In this document: piece after piece, positions 39,947 to 49,393 of the stretch | Numbering within the stretch: position 1 is the first letter of the stretch | Layout of the letters: every line of letters starts with the position of its first letter | Assembly: GCA_963712435.1 (NCBI GenBank) | Contig: CAVQIB010000010.1 | Span: 62,001 to 126,000, forward strand | DNA length: 64,000 nucleotides | Direction of reading: 5' to 3' | Source: Rhodoplanes sp963712435 | GTDB taxonomy: Bacteria; Pseudomonadota; Alphaproteobacteria; Rhizobiales; Xanthobacteraceae | Program-made: the position numbers and the translations under genes | The notes under the pieces: model-generated | The model's input: the letters and a program-made list of their open reading frames with translations, nothing else | What the model was told of the DNA's origin: nothing | The model's database searches: none

Positions 39947-42231
39947 GCTGAGCGTCCTTCCCTGTTGTTTCGAATTCCTCGCGCGCGCCAGAAAAGCCTG
40001 GCCGAGCGAGAGGCCGCCGTCGTTGGGCGGGACCGCGCGGGCGAGCAGCGGAGCGACGCCGCGTGCGCGCAAGCTCGCGCATAGGCTTTCCGTCAGCACG
40101 CGGTTCATCATGCAGCCGCCGCCGAGGGCGACGCGAGCATGGCCGTGCGCGGCCGCGTGTGACGCGATCCAGTCGGCGAGGCCCGCGGCGAGCGTGCCGT
40201 GAAACAGTTCGGCGCCCTCGCGCGGCGGGACGCCCGGCTCGCTCAGCGCCGCGAGCAGCGGCAGGAAATCGAGCACGCCGCCGGCGATGCGATGGCCGCC
40301 CGCGAGCGCGCGCGGCGCGTGGACGAGCGCTTCGAGTTCGGTCGCCGCCTGTCCCTCGTAACGCTGATCGAGGCGCACGCCGAGCAGCGCCGCAGCGGCG
40401 TCGAACAGGCGGCCGGCGCTGGTCGTCGGCGGGGCGACGAGGCCAGCGCGCATGAGCCGCGCAAGCTCCGCCGCGGCAGGAATGCCGGCGAACTGCTCCG
40501 CCGCGCGGTCGAGCCGGCCGAGCGCATGCAGCGCGGCCACCCCCATGCGCCAAGGGCTGCGCGCCGCGCGGTCGCCGCCCGGCAGCGGCAGCGGCGCGAA
40601 ATGCCCGAGCCGCCGCCACGAGGCGGCGTCGACCAGCATGATCTCGCCGCCCCAGGCGGCGCCGTCGTCGCCATGCCCGTGCCCGTCGAGCGCGACGCCG
40701 AGCAGCGGTCCAGTCACGCCGTGCTCGGCGGCGATCGCCGCGATATGCGCCGCATGATGCTGGACTTGCATCACCGGCCAGCCGGACTCCTCGGCCCAGC
40801 GCGTGGAATGGAAGTCGGGATGCAGGTCGCAGGCGACCGCCTCCGGTTCGACGTCAAGGATCTTGAGGAGGTGGCGGATCGTCTCGGCATGGAAGCGCAC
40901 CGTCGCTGCGTTGTCGAGGCTGCCGATATGCTGGGAGACGAAGGCTTCGCGCCCGCGCGTCACCGTGACGGTCGATTTCAGATGCGCGCCGACCGCAAGC
41001 ACGCTCGGCCCGTCGCCGCCGAGATCGATCGGCTCCGGCACGAAGCCGCGCGCGCGCCGCAGGAAGGCCGGCGCGCCGTCGATCGACCGCCATCACCGAA
41101 TCGTCGGCGCGGGTCACGATTGCGCGGTCGTGCGTGACGATGAGGTCGGCGATCCCGGCGAGTTGTCGCATGCGCCTCGTCGTCGTCGAGCGACGAGCGG
41201 CTCGCCGCCCGGATTGGCGCTGGTCGCCACCAGCACGAGAGCGTTGGGCGCGTGCCGGGCGGCCGGGTCGACCGGCGATCCGGCCGCAACGTCGAAGATG
41301 AGATGATGCAGCGGCGCATAGGGCAGCACGACGCCGATCCGCGTGAGCCCCGGGGCGATGGACGGAGCAAGCACGCCGCGGTTCTGCATCAGCACGATCG
41401 GGCGCGCCGGCTGCGCGAGCAGGCGGCGCTCCGCCGCGGTCGGCGCAGCGATGCGGTCGAGCGAGGCGCGGTTCGCGACCATCACCGCGAAGGGCTTGGC
41501 CTCGCGCGTCTTGCGGCGGCGCAGCTCGGCGACCGCGCATTCGTTCGCGGCGTCGCACATCAGGTGGAAGCCGCCGATGCCCTTGAGCGCGACGATCTTG
41601 CCGGCGCGAAGCGCGTCGACGATCGCCTCGATCGCATGCGACAGGCGCGGGCCGCAGACGGGACAGCCGATCGGTCTCGGCATGGAAGCGGCGGTTGGTC
41701 GGGTCGTGGTAGTCGCGCGCGCAGGCCGCGCACATGGCGAAGGAGGCCATCGCGGTCTGCGGCCGGTCATAGGGAAGCCTGCGCGTCAGCGTGAAGCGCG
41801 GGCCGCAATGCGTGCAGGTGACGAACGGATAGACGGTAGAAACGGCTCGCCGGATCGAACAGATCGTCGAGGCAGGCCTCGCACATCGCGGTGTCCGGCA
41901 CGATGCGGGTGCGCACGGCCCCGCTTTCGCTCGCCGCAATCGCAAAGCCCGCATCGCCCAGCGGGTCGAGGCGCTCGACCTCGATCGCATCGATGCGGGC
42001 GAGCGGCGGCGGCGCGCCGCGCAAGCGGTCGAGGAATTCTCCGGCGCGCACGCCCTCGACCTCGAGGGTGACGCCGTCGGGTCCGTTGCGCACGAAGCCG
42101 CTGAGCTCGAGCCGGGTCGCGAGCCCATAGACGAACGGGCGGAAGCCGACGCCCTGCACGGCGCCGCGCACGCGCAGCCGCAGGCGCACGGACCCGCGAT
42201 CGTGCTCGGCGGCGGCGTGCGAAAGCGCCAT
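39947..42231 (-). CDS. hypF: Carbamoyltransferase HypF (multiple frameshifts)
   Basis: Makes carbamoyl-AMP from carbamoyl phosphate and ATP and moves the carbamoyl group to HypE. Domains in order: acylphosphatase (RVRGAVQGVGFRPFVYGLAT), zinc-finger region (DTAMCEACLDDLFDPASRF), YrdC-like (ALKGIGGFHLMCDAANE, KPFAVMVANRASL) and Kae1-like (HHAAHIAAIAAEHG, GVALDGHGHGDDGAAWGGEI, VALGGGCMMNRVL, PPNDGGLSLGQAFLARA). Indels near 41840, 41690, 41180 and 41080 break the frame. The joined length of about 755 residues is normal. Start ATG 42231 is five bases after hypB. Confidence 0.9.
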
Positions 42232-42235
42232 CAGT

Positions 42236-43389
42236 TCACTCCCCTGGACCGCGCGGGACGGCGCTCTGTCCGGCCGCCGCAGCGGTGCGGCTGCGCCGCT
42301 GGGCGAGCTTGGCTACGCGGCTTTCGATCCACGCGTAGCAGCGCCGCCATGCCTTCGCCGGTGCGCGCCGAGACGACGAGCGTCTGCAGGTGCGGATTGA
42401 CCCGCAGCGCATGGGCAAGGCACGCGCCGACATCGAAATCGAGATGCGGCAGCAGATCGGACTTGTTCAGCAGCATCAGGTCGGCGGCCGCGAACATGTC
42501 CGGGTATTTGAGCGGCTTGTCCTCGCCTTCGGTGACCGACAGCACCACCACCTTGTGCGCCTCGCCGAGATCGAATGCCGGCCGGACAGATCAGATTGCC
42601 GACATTCTCGATGAACAGCAGGCCGTCCGGATCGAGCGCAAGCTCGTCGAGCGCATGCGCGACCATGTGCGCGTCGAGGTGACACCCCCTGCCGGTGTTG
42701 ATCTGCACGGCGCGCACGCCGGTGGCGCGGATGCGCTCGGCGTCGTGCGCGGTCTGCTGGTCGCCCTCGATCACGGCGATCGGCAGCCTGCTCTTGAGGT
42801 CGTTGATCGCGCGCACGAGAAGCGTGGTCTTGCCCGATCCCGGGCTGGAGACGAAATTGAGCGCTAACGTATGCAGACCGACGAGATACGCCCGATTGCT
42901 GTTCGCATAAGCGTTGTTCTTCTCCATGATGTCGCGTTCGATCCGCAACGTACGGCCCTGGCTCATGCCCGGCACATGCACTCCCGCCGGACCCGCGCCG
43001 AAATCGAGGCGTCCGTCGGCATGATGGACGTGGTCGCCCGGTTCGTCCGCGCGCTCATGCGCGTGGTCGTGGCCGTGCGCGTGCGCGTGATCATGGTCGT
43101 GCGCGTGGGCGTGGCTATGGTCATGGCCGTGCTCGTGCGCGTGATCATGGTCATGACCATGGGCATGCTCATGCGCATCGGCGTGATGCGCGTGGGGAGC
43201 GTCCTCGCCGTGCTCGTGCGCGTGCGGTTCGCCATGAGTGTGCGGATGCGCGTGCCGATGCCCGTGCTCATGGGTGTGGCGGAGCTCGCCATGCGCATGC
43301 TCGTGCGTATGGCGATGCTCGTGCGGGTGCTCGTGCGCATGCTCGTTCTCGGGGGCGTTCGGATCGCCGCAGCCGCAGACGGTGCACAT
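42236..43389 (-). CDS. hypB: Nickel-handling GTPase HypB with large His-rich region (frameshifted)
   Basis: Delivers Ni2+ to the hydrogenase precursor with HypA. MCTVCGCGD is the high-affinity N-terminal site. Residues ~17-125 contain about 46 histidines in H-x-H runs, a nickel store. The SIMIBI GTPase part has P-loop SSPGSGKTTLL, IEGDQQTAHDAERI (Walker-type Asp) and GRGCHLDAHMV (metal Cys/His); indels near 42580 and 42345 then lead to LLNKSDLLPHLDFDV and AWIESRVAKL. The start overlaps the hypA stop. The His tract makes plus-strand DNA a low-complexity GTGCGCATG array. Confidence 0.92.
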
Positions 43390-43730
43390 CAGTCGACCTC
43401 CAGTTCATCAAGGCGCAGATCGGTTCCGCCGGTCACCTGCAGGCGGTGCTGTCCGCATTCGGGGCAGGCGGCCATGCGGTCCGCGATGCGTATTGTCTTG
43501 GCGCAATCGAGGCACCAGGCCTGGCCGGGCACGGTGCGGATATCCAGCCGCGCGCCCTCGACGATGGTGCCGCGCGCCACGGCGTCGAAGCAGAAGCGGA
43601 CCGCGTCGGGGTCGACATGGCCGAGCGCGCCGAGCGCCAGCTGCACGCTGCGCACCCGGGAGAAGCCCCGCTTATCGCGCTCGTTCTCGATCAGTTCGAC
43701 CAGGCTTTCGGTCAGCGACATTTCATGCAT
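43389..43730 (-). CDS. hypA: Hydrogenase nickel incorporation protein HypA
   Basis: 113 residues. The N-terminal MHEMSLTESLVELIE holds the conserved His2/Glu3 nickel site. The zinc site is the pair of CxxC motifs in CLDCAKTIRIADRMAACPECG. RTVPGQAWCLDC is typical of the family. HypA passes nickel with HypB to the large subunit. It is intact. The start overlaps the hupK stop by 8 bases and its stop overlaps the hypB start, as expected for one polycistron. Confidence 0.95.
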   Translation of the reverse strand: MHEMSLTESLVELIENERDKRGFSRVRSVQLALGALGHVDPDAVRFCFDAVARGTIVEGARLDIRTVPGQAWCLDCAKTIRIADRMAACPECGQHRLQVTGGTDLRLDELEVD

Positions 43731-44861
43731 TCGCCGCCTCCTGCACCCGCACGTCGAAGCTGACGCACGGGTCGAACACGGCGACGAGACGCGACACGCG
43801 CCGGCGCGCTTGCTCACCGGTCCCGATTTCGGCCCCGACCAGCGCCTCGCGCAGGGGACCGCGCGGATGAAAATTCCATTCGGTCGGGGCAAGGATCGCA
43901 TAGGCCGCGACCTGATGCGCCGCACTCGCGCACAACCAATGATAGAGCCGCCCGCGCGGCGACTCCAGTGCGGCAAAACCCTCACGCAGGCCGGTCGCCC
44001 CGCTGTTCACCGGGTCGGCGTCCGGCGGAATTCCTGCTCGTGACCGCCGCCTGCAGCAGATCGAGGCTCGCGATCATTTCCAGAATCCGCGCGTGCAGGC
44101 GGGCCGCAAGCGGCGTCGCGGCCACCGCGGTGCTCTGCCAATGCCGCGCATAGGCGCCCGTCTCGGGCACCCTGCCCGGCAGCGCGGGCGCGGCCGCGAA
44201 GCGTTCGCCATCGCTGCGCAGCGCGTCGATCACGTCGGGGTCGTCGTCTTCGGTGAGCATGTCCGGCGTGCGCGCGAGAAACGCGGTTTCGCCCTCGGCT
44301 TCCTGCAAGAGACGCCCGATCGGGGTGCTCGGATCGGGCGCTAGAATTCGCAGCCGACGGCGGCACGCCGAGCCGGCGCATGGCGTCCGAAAGCCGCTCC
44401 ACGAGCGCCGGACCGTGCACCGCGCTGTGCTTGCCTTCGCTCAGCCCATGCATCATCAGCGTCCGCGCCGCCGACAGCGCTTCGCGCAGCAGCATCGCGA
44501 CGTCCGGATCGATCGCCGCGGACGGCGCCGCTTGCCCAAGCACCGTCCCGCGCAGCGTCTCGGCGATCCGCTCGGCGGCGAGTCCGATCGCGTCGGCGGC
44601 GCGGCGGGCCTGATCGACCGGCCGATCGAGCGCTGCGGCCGCGGCGCGCGCCGCCGCGAGGCGATGCGAACGCCCGCATAACGAGAACAGGCGTTCCGCC
44701 AGCACCGGGATGTCGTCCACGGGCCGGCCGATGAACAGGCGCGCAATATGGGTCGGGCGGGTCAATTCGATGTGGACCGAACAGACGCGGCGTCTGGCGA
44801 CGGCGATGTCGATCGTGACCGACCCCGGACCGATCTCCCCCGTCATGGCTCGGACCGCCAC
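43723..44861 (-). CDS. hupK: Hydrogenase accessory protein HupK/HoxV (frameshifted)
   Basis: A large-subunit-like scaffold thought to act in assembly of the Fe(CN)2CO site in aerobic hydrogenase systems. Fragments: RRRVCSVHIELTRPTHIARL with the GRPVDDIPVLAERLFSLCGRSHRLAA block, mimicking the N-terminal cluster of the large subunit, LPGRVPETGAYARHWQ, then LESPRGRLYHWLCASAAHQV, APTEWNFHPRGPLREALVG and VFDPCVSFDVRVQEAANA, mimicking the C-terminal DPC motif. Indels near 44345 and 44015 divide it. Full span about 380 residues. Typical of Bradyrhizobium-type hup sets. Confidence 0.85.
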
Positions 44862-45005
44862 ATCCGCGGCCGGACGGCAGGGCGACCGGGCGAATGCCGA
44901 GCCCGGATCGCGGAACTCCGCGTCATCCGATCGGCGCTGCCGTCGCGGCGATGGCTCATCGAACCCATGGCACTGGCTCGGCTGCGCCGCGCTGAAACCG
45001 CGGCA

Positions 45006-45547
45006 TCAGCGCGACAATTCCGACTTTAACGGCCGCCCGGCAAAACTGAAGAGGGTTCTTCGCGAGACGCCCGCTTGCGCCGCCGGCGGACGGCCCGCCG
45101 AGGCGGGCTGCGGCGGCGTCCGCAGCCGCGTCAGCGCGAGCCTTGCCGCCGCCCGGGCCTGATCCTGGGACTTGTAGGCGTCCATCGGCGAGGCGAGCGA
45201 ATGCGCGTCGAACATGCCGAACTCGGCGGTCCCGCCGCACAGGAACGTCACCGGCCCGCCGGGCAATTCGACGGTGCGCTTTCTGCCGTTGGCGGCCTCG
45301 GCGTACGGGATCGGCTGGTCGGACACGAGCATCAGGTTCAAGAACCAGGGCGTGATCAGCACGCCGAGCCATGCATCGCCAAAACGCTCGAAGCCCGTGG
45401 CCTCGACCGATAGCGCCTCGTTGTAGAAGGGCAGACCGCGCATCGACTCGCGACCGATCCGCTCGAAGTTCTCGACAAGCGCCGCCACGCGGGCGGCCTC
45501 GGGCCGCATCCCCGGCTCCGCGCGAGCCCCGATCCGAACGTCAGCCA
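45006..45547 (-). CDS. hupJ: Hydrogenase assembly chaperone, HybE/HupJ family
   Basis: 180 residues. The HybE/HupJ fold is recognised by FERIGRESMRGLPFYNEALS, WLGVLITPWFLNLMLV, ELPGGPVTFLCGGTAEFGMF and HSLASPMDAYKSQDQARAAA. HybE-type chaperones bind the Tat-signal small subunit and coordinate its export with cofactor insertion. A C-terminal low-complexity tail follows (RTPPQPASAGRPPAAQ). The start overlaps the hupF stop by 7 bases. No rubredoxin domain or separate rubredoxin gene (hupI) is seen. Confidence 0.87.
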
Positions 45548-45789
45548 TGCGCCGCCTCGCCGCGATCGAGCATGTCCGCGAGTTGCGCGTACAGATCGAG
45601 GATCTCTTGGGCTTCCTGCGCGCTGAGAACGGCCCGGGCATGGCGCTGCGCCTGCACGGCAATCCAGTCGCCCGGGCGGACGGCTTCGTCGAGAAAGAGC
45701 AGGCTGACCTCGAAGCGCGCGCCGCCGCGGGCGACCATGGCCGTATCGCCGTCGACGCTGATGACCTCGCACGGCGCCGTCAGACACAT
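45541..45789 (-). CDS. hupF: HypC-type chaperone HupF/HybG
   Basis: 82 residues. MCLTAPCEVISVDGDTAMVA has the essential Cys2 of the HypC/HybG/HupF family, and LFLDEAVRPGDWIAVQAQRH is the beta-barrel core. AQEAQEILDLYAQLADML is the C-terminal helix. In hup systems HupF protects the large-subunit precursor, in particular when oxygen is present. It overlaps hupD at its start and hupJ at its stop. With hypC there are two HypC paralogues in this locus. Confidence 0.9.
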   Translation of the reverse strand: MCLTAPCEVISVDGDTAMVARGGARFEVSLLFLDEAVRPGDWIAVQAQRHARAVLSAQEAQEILDLYAQLADMLDRGEAAHG

Positions 45790-46286
45790 GGCATAGGCCT
45801 CGCGCGCGCGCTCCGCTCGACCGCGCGCACGCCGAGCGCCGCGAGCTTTTCCAGCACTTTCAGGAGCGCTTCGCCCGCGGCGGCGTCGATCTGCGGCGTC
45901 AGCTCGGTCCCGAGCTCCATCGATTGCGGCTCGATGCCGATCAGCGTCACGCTCTCCGGCGTGCGGTCCATCAGGCTGAGCGTTGCGAGAAGATCGGCAA
46001 GGCCGATCTGGTGCGGCGACACGCGCTCGCGAAACCAGACCGGGAGCCGCGCGCCTTCCAGCGCGACGATGCTCCCGGGCGGTCCGCCGGTCTGGGCCGC
46101 GTCAATGAAAATGATGTGCTCCGCCTCGACCAGTTGATCGAGCAGGTCGATCGCCGACGTCCCGCCGTCGATCAGCGCGACGCCGTCCGGAAAGCTGTAG
46201 GCTTCGTCCAATCGCTGCACGACATGAACGCCGACGCCCTCGTCGGAGAGGATCAGATTGCCGAGCCCGACGACCGCAATTGTCAT
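45780..46286 (-). CDS. hupD: Hydrogenase maturation endopeptidase (HybD/HupD)
   Basis: 168 residues. Cuts the C-terminal peptide from the large subunit after nickel insertion. The nickel-sensing acids are in GNLILSDEGVGVHVVQRL (Glu) and IFIDAAQTGGPPGS (Asp), with a His in VSPHQIGLADLLATL. SVTLIGIEPQSMELG is the family's other hallmark. Intact. The upstream gap to hybC (about 220 bases) contains two hairpin repeats, the largest gap inside the locus. Confidence 0.93.
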   Translation of the reverse strand: MTIAVVGLGNLILSDEGVGVHVVQRLDEAYSFPDGVALIDGGTSAIDLLDQLVEAEHIIFIDAAQTGGPPGSIVALEGARLPVWFRERVSPHQIGLADLLATLSLMDRTPESVTLIGIEPQSMELGTELTPQIDAAAGEALLKVLEKLAALGVRAVERSARARPMPCV

Positions 46287-46331
46287 TCATGTTCCTTTCA
46301 CCGTGCGACCTCGACCTCGACCGCCACCTTC

Positions 46332-46462
46332 ACCCTCCCCTGAAAGGGGAGGGTCGGACCATCGCGATGGTCCGGGGAGGGGTCGTGAGCCGGCCTGCGA
46401 CCCCCTCCCGGCGAGCTTGCGCTCGCCGACCTCCCCCTTTCAGGGGGGAGGTATTCTTATCG
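46332..46462. repeat. Hairpin-rich repeat between hybC and hupD (family B)
   Basis: CCCTCCCC-TGAAA-GGGGAGGG (46332-46352) is a perfect hairpin, followed by the 18-base palindrome GGACCATCGCGATGGTCC (46355-46372), then GGGGAGGGG and, about 46400-46455, CCCCTCCCGGCG ... CTCCCCCTTTCAGGGGGGAG. It separates structural from accessory genes and may set the RNA ratio between them. Confidence 0.7.
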
Positions 46463-46507
46463 CGCCGCTGAGCCCATCCAAAAGCGATGCTGCTTGATCG
46501 CCGCACG

Positions 46508-48214
46508 CTAGAACGCCTTCACCGAGACGATCGGCCGACGCTCGGTGTCGGCGAGATGGATCGCACAGGCGATGCACGGATCGAAGGAGTGCACCGTGCG
46601 CAGCACTTCGAGCGGCTTGTCCGGATCGGCGATCGGATTATCGACCAGCGAAGCCTCGTAGGGGCCAGGCCTGTCATTGTCGTCGCGCGGGCCGGCATTC
46701 CAGGTCGACGGCACGACGCACTGGTAGTTCTTGATCTTGCCGTCCTCGATCACGATCCAATGCGACAGCACGCCCCGCGGCGCCTCGTGAAAGCCGACGC
46801 CGGCGATCTCGCCCTTCGGGAAGACCGGCCGATTGAAGGTCGCCATATCGCCTTCGGCGATATTGTCCATCAGCAATTGCCACTGCGCCTTCAACTCGTC
46901 GAGCAGCACGGCGCAGCGCACCGCCCGCGCGGCGATGCGGCCGATGGTCGAATGCACCGCATCGACCGGGATCTCGCTCCCCGCCACGGTCGACGCGATC
47001 TTCAGCACGCGGGCGAGGTGCTTCTTGGTCGGCTCGTGTCCGGCCACGACCATGGCCAGCACATTGGCGAGCGGGCCGACCTGCGCGCGCTCGCCCTGAA
47101 AGGTCGGCGCCTTGATCCAGGAATACTTGCCGTCGTCCTGCCAGTCGGTGTAGCGCGGCGCCGTCTCGCCCTTGAACGGATGCAGCGCCTGGCCGTCGCC
47201 GGAATAGCTGTACCAGGCGTGCTTGACGCTCTCCTGCACGCTGTCGCGGAAATAGGGATCGCCGAAACGCTCGACCGTCTTGAAGGAGGTGAGGTCCGCC
47301 GCCTTGATGTAGCCGCCGGGCATGGCGAACTTCGTGCCCTTGGTGTCCACCGGCAGATCGGGCACCGAGAGATAATTGGTGACGCCCGCGCCATATTTGG
47401 TCCAGTCGGCATACACCGCGCCGACCGCAGCGACGTCGGGGATCATGGCGTTGTTGACGAAGTCGTCGAGTTCGTCGATCCACGTCTTGATGGCGTAGAG
47501 CCGCTCCAGCGTCAGCGTCGACTGGCTGTCGGGATTGATCGGATTGGCGACGCCGCCGACCGCGAGATTCTGGATGTGCGGCGTCTTCGAGCCGAGCACA
47601 GTCACGATCTTGTTGGCGATGCGCTGCACGTCGAGCGCCTGGATATAATGGGTCGCGGCGAGCAGGTTGATGTCCGGCGGCAGCTTCATCGCCGGATGGC
47701 CCCAATAGCCCGAGGCGTACACGCCGAGCTGGCCCGAGCCGACGAATTTCGCGAGCTTGTCGCGCACGGCGCGGATGGAAGGCTCGCTGTTGCCCTTGTA
47801 GTCGGAGAGCGAGGCGCCGATCTTGGCCGCGCCCGCGGGATCGCCTTGCAGCGCCGAGACGATGTCGACCCAATCGAGCGCGGCGAGATGATAGAAATGC
47901 ACGATGTGATCGTGCACGCCATGCGCGGTGATGATCAGGTTGCGGATGTATTGCGCATTGAGCGGGACTTCGAGCGCGAGCGCATTCTCGACCGCGCGCA
48001 CCGAGGTGATGGCGTGCACCGTCGTGCACACCCCGCAAATGCGCTGGGTGAACACCCAGGCGTCGCGCGGGTCGCGGCCTTTCAGGATGACTTCGATGCC
48101 GCGCCACATCTGGCCGGACGACCAGGCCTTGCTCACCTTGCCGTCGTCGACCTCGCAGTCGATGCGCAGATGTCCTTCGATTCGGGTGATCGGATCGACG
48201 ACGATACGGGTCAT
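46508..48214 (-). CDS. hybC: [NiFe] hydrogenase large subunit, group 1c-like
   Basis: 568 residues, intact. Holds the NiFe(CN)2CO site. The L1 motif RICGVCTTVHAITSVRAVE gives Cys60 and Cys63; the C-terminal motif DPCIACAIH gives Cys547 and Cys550. Cleavage after His553 would release a 15-residue peptide (LADTERRPIVSVKAF), matching the HybC type (VSVK near the end). The neighbouring HybB and HybA types also place it in group 1c, which works with quinones. ATG 48214 overlaps the hybB stop. Confidence 0.95.
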   Translation of the reverse strand: MTRIVVDPITRIEGHLRIDCEVDDGKVSKAWSSGQMWRGIEVILKGRDPRDAWVFTQRICGVCTTVHAITSVRAVENALALEVPLNAQYIRNLIITAHGVHDHIVHFYHLAALDWVDIVSALQGDPAGAAKIGASLSDYKGNSEPSIRAVRDKLAKFVGSGQLGVYASGYWGHPAMKLPPDINLLAATHYIQALDVQRIANKIVTVLGSKTPHIQNLAVGGVANPINPDSQSTLTLERLYAIKTWIDELDDFVNNAMIPDVAAVGAVYADWTKYGAGVTNYLSVPDLPVDTKGTKFAMPGGYIKAADLTSFKTVERFGDPYFRDSVQESVKHAWYSYSGDGQALHPFKGETAPRYTDWQDDGKYSWIKAPTFQGERAQVGPLANVLAMVVAGHEPTKKHLARVLKIASTVAGSEIPVDAVHSTIGRIAARAVRCAVLLDELKAQWQLLMDNIAEGDMATFNRPVFPKGEIAGVGFHEAPRGVLSHWIVIEDGKIKNYQCVVPSTWNAGPRDDNDRPGPYEASLVDNPIADPDKPLEVLRTVHSFDPCIACAIHLADTERRPIVSVKAF

Positions 48215-49381
48215 GATGCATGTCTCTCAGCGGCATGGCGGGGCGGAGTGGAGAGGACCGGCAGCAATTTGCAGAACAGGATGAACAGCAGGACATGCAG
48301 GCTCACGAGCCCGACCGTGATCATCAGTTCGGGAACCGACGGGAAATATCTCCACCCGGGCGAGCCCTTGTAGACGATCAGATAGCTGTCGAGGCGGTAC
48401 ATGGCGCCGCCGAGAAGCAGCCCGCAGGCGCCAAGGAAAATGTAGCGTTCGGTGCGTCGCCAGCGGTCGTTCGACAGCAGGACCACCGCAGCGCCGAACG
48501 ACCCGGTCTCCAGCCAGAACAAGAACGCTTCGCGGGTCGGTTCGAAACGCCAGGCCGAGATCGCCGGCGAGCGCGATCGCGCCGATCCGGATGACCATGA
48601 AAACGACGGTCAGCCACAACGTGACCCGCGCGATCGAAGCCAAGAGCGGCAGTTCCGATTGCAGGCGGAAGCCGCGGCTCACCAGCGTCGCCTCGAAGGC
48701 GACGATGGAAAAGCCCATCGCGACCGCGGAAAGAAGATAGAGAAGCGGCAGAAGCTGCGTCCACCAGAGCGGCGAGAGCTTCGATTCGTTCACCGCCAGG
48801 ATGGTGCCGAGCGCCGACTGGTGCATGGTCGGCAGGAGCACGCCGAGCGCGATGATTACGAACATGAACCGTTCGAGGAACAGGCGAATCCGGCCGAGCC
48901 CGAAACGTTCGAGAAAGGCCGGCGAGAACTCGATCCAGAGAACCGCGACATAGGCCATCACGCACAGCGCGGTTTCGAGCATGATCGAATTCGTGTTGAG
49001 GTACCACGGCAGCATCAGGTTCAGCGAGTTGAAGTAGCGGCCGAGATCGATCAGCACGGCGACGCCGGCGAGCGTGTAGCCGAACAGTCCGCCGAGCAGC
49101 GCCGGGCGCATGATCGGGTGGTATTTGCCCTGGTTGAGCACATAAGTGAGGAGCGCCATCGCAAAGCCGCCGCAGCCGATGGCGGGGCCGACGATCACGT
49201 CGAAGGCGACCCAGATGCCCCAGGGATAGCCGGGATTGACATTGGCGACCGCGCCGATGCCGAGATAATAGCGCTGGGCGATGTAATAGAATCCGACCAG
49301 CGTCAGCACGGTGAGGATCGCCACCGGCACGGTCAGAATGCGCCCGCCGAGCGGTCGCGGCTTGAGATGCGCGTCGTGCAT
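48211..49381 (-). CDS. hybB: Hydrogenase membrane subunit HybB, NrfD family (one frameshift)
   Basis: About 390 residues with ~10 transmembrane helices of the NrfD/PsrC quinone-binding family. Begins HDAHLKPRPLGGRILTVPVA, then FYYIAQRYYLGIGAVANVNP, GYPWGIWVAFDVIVGPAIGC and LPTMHQSALGTILAV. An indel near 48545 (reads FRTDPRSVLVLAGD) is followed in another frame by FWLETGSFGAAVVLLSNDRW and the final helices. HybB links the periplasmic hydrogenase to menaquinone or ubiquinone; NrfD-type subunits carry no haem. The start follows GGGAG, 13 bases after hybA. Confidence 0.9.
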
Positions 49382-49393
49382 GAACGATCTCCC

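Noticed and set aside
43020..43350. CRISPR-like or satellite array of GTGCGCATG-type units
   Set aside because: The periodicity is explained by codons for alternating histidines in HypB; no constant repeat-spacer spacing is present.
46487..48373. A 628-codon open frame on the plus strand
   Set aside because: Complement of the intact hybC gene, whose motifs are unambiguous.
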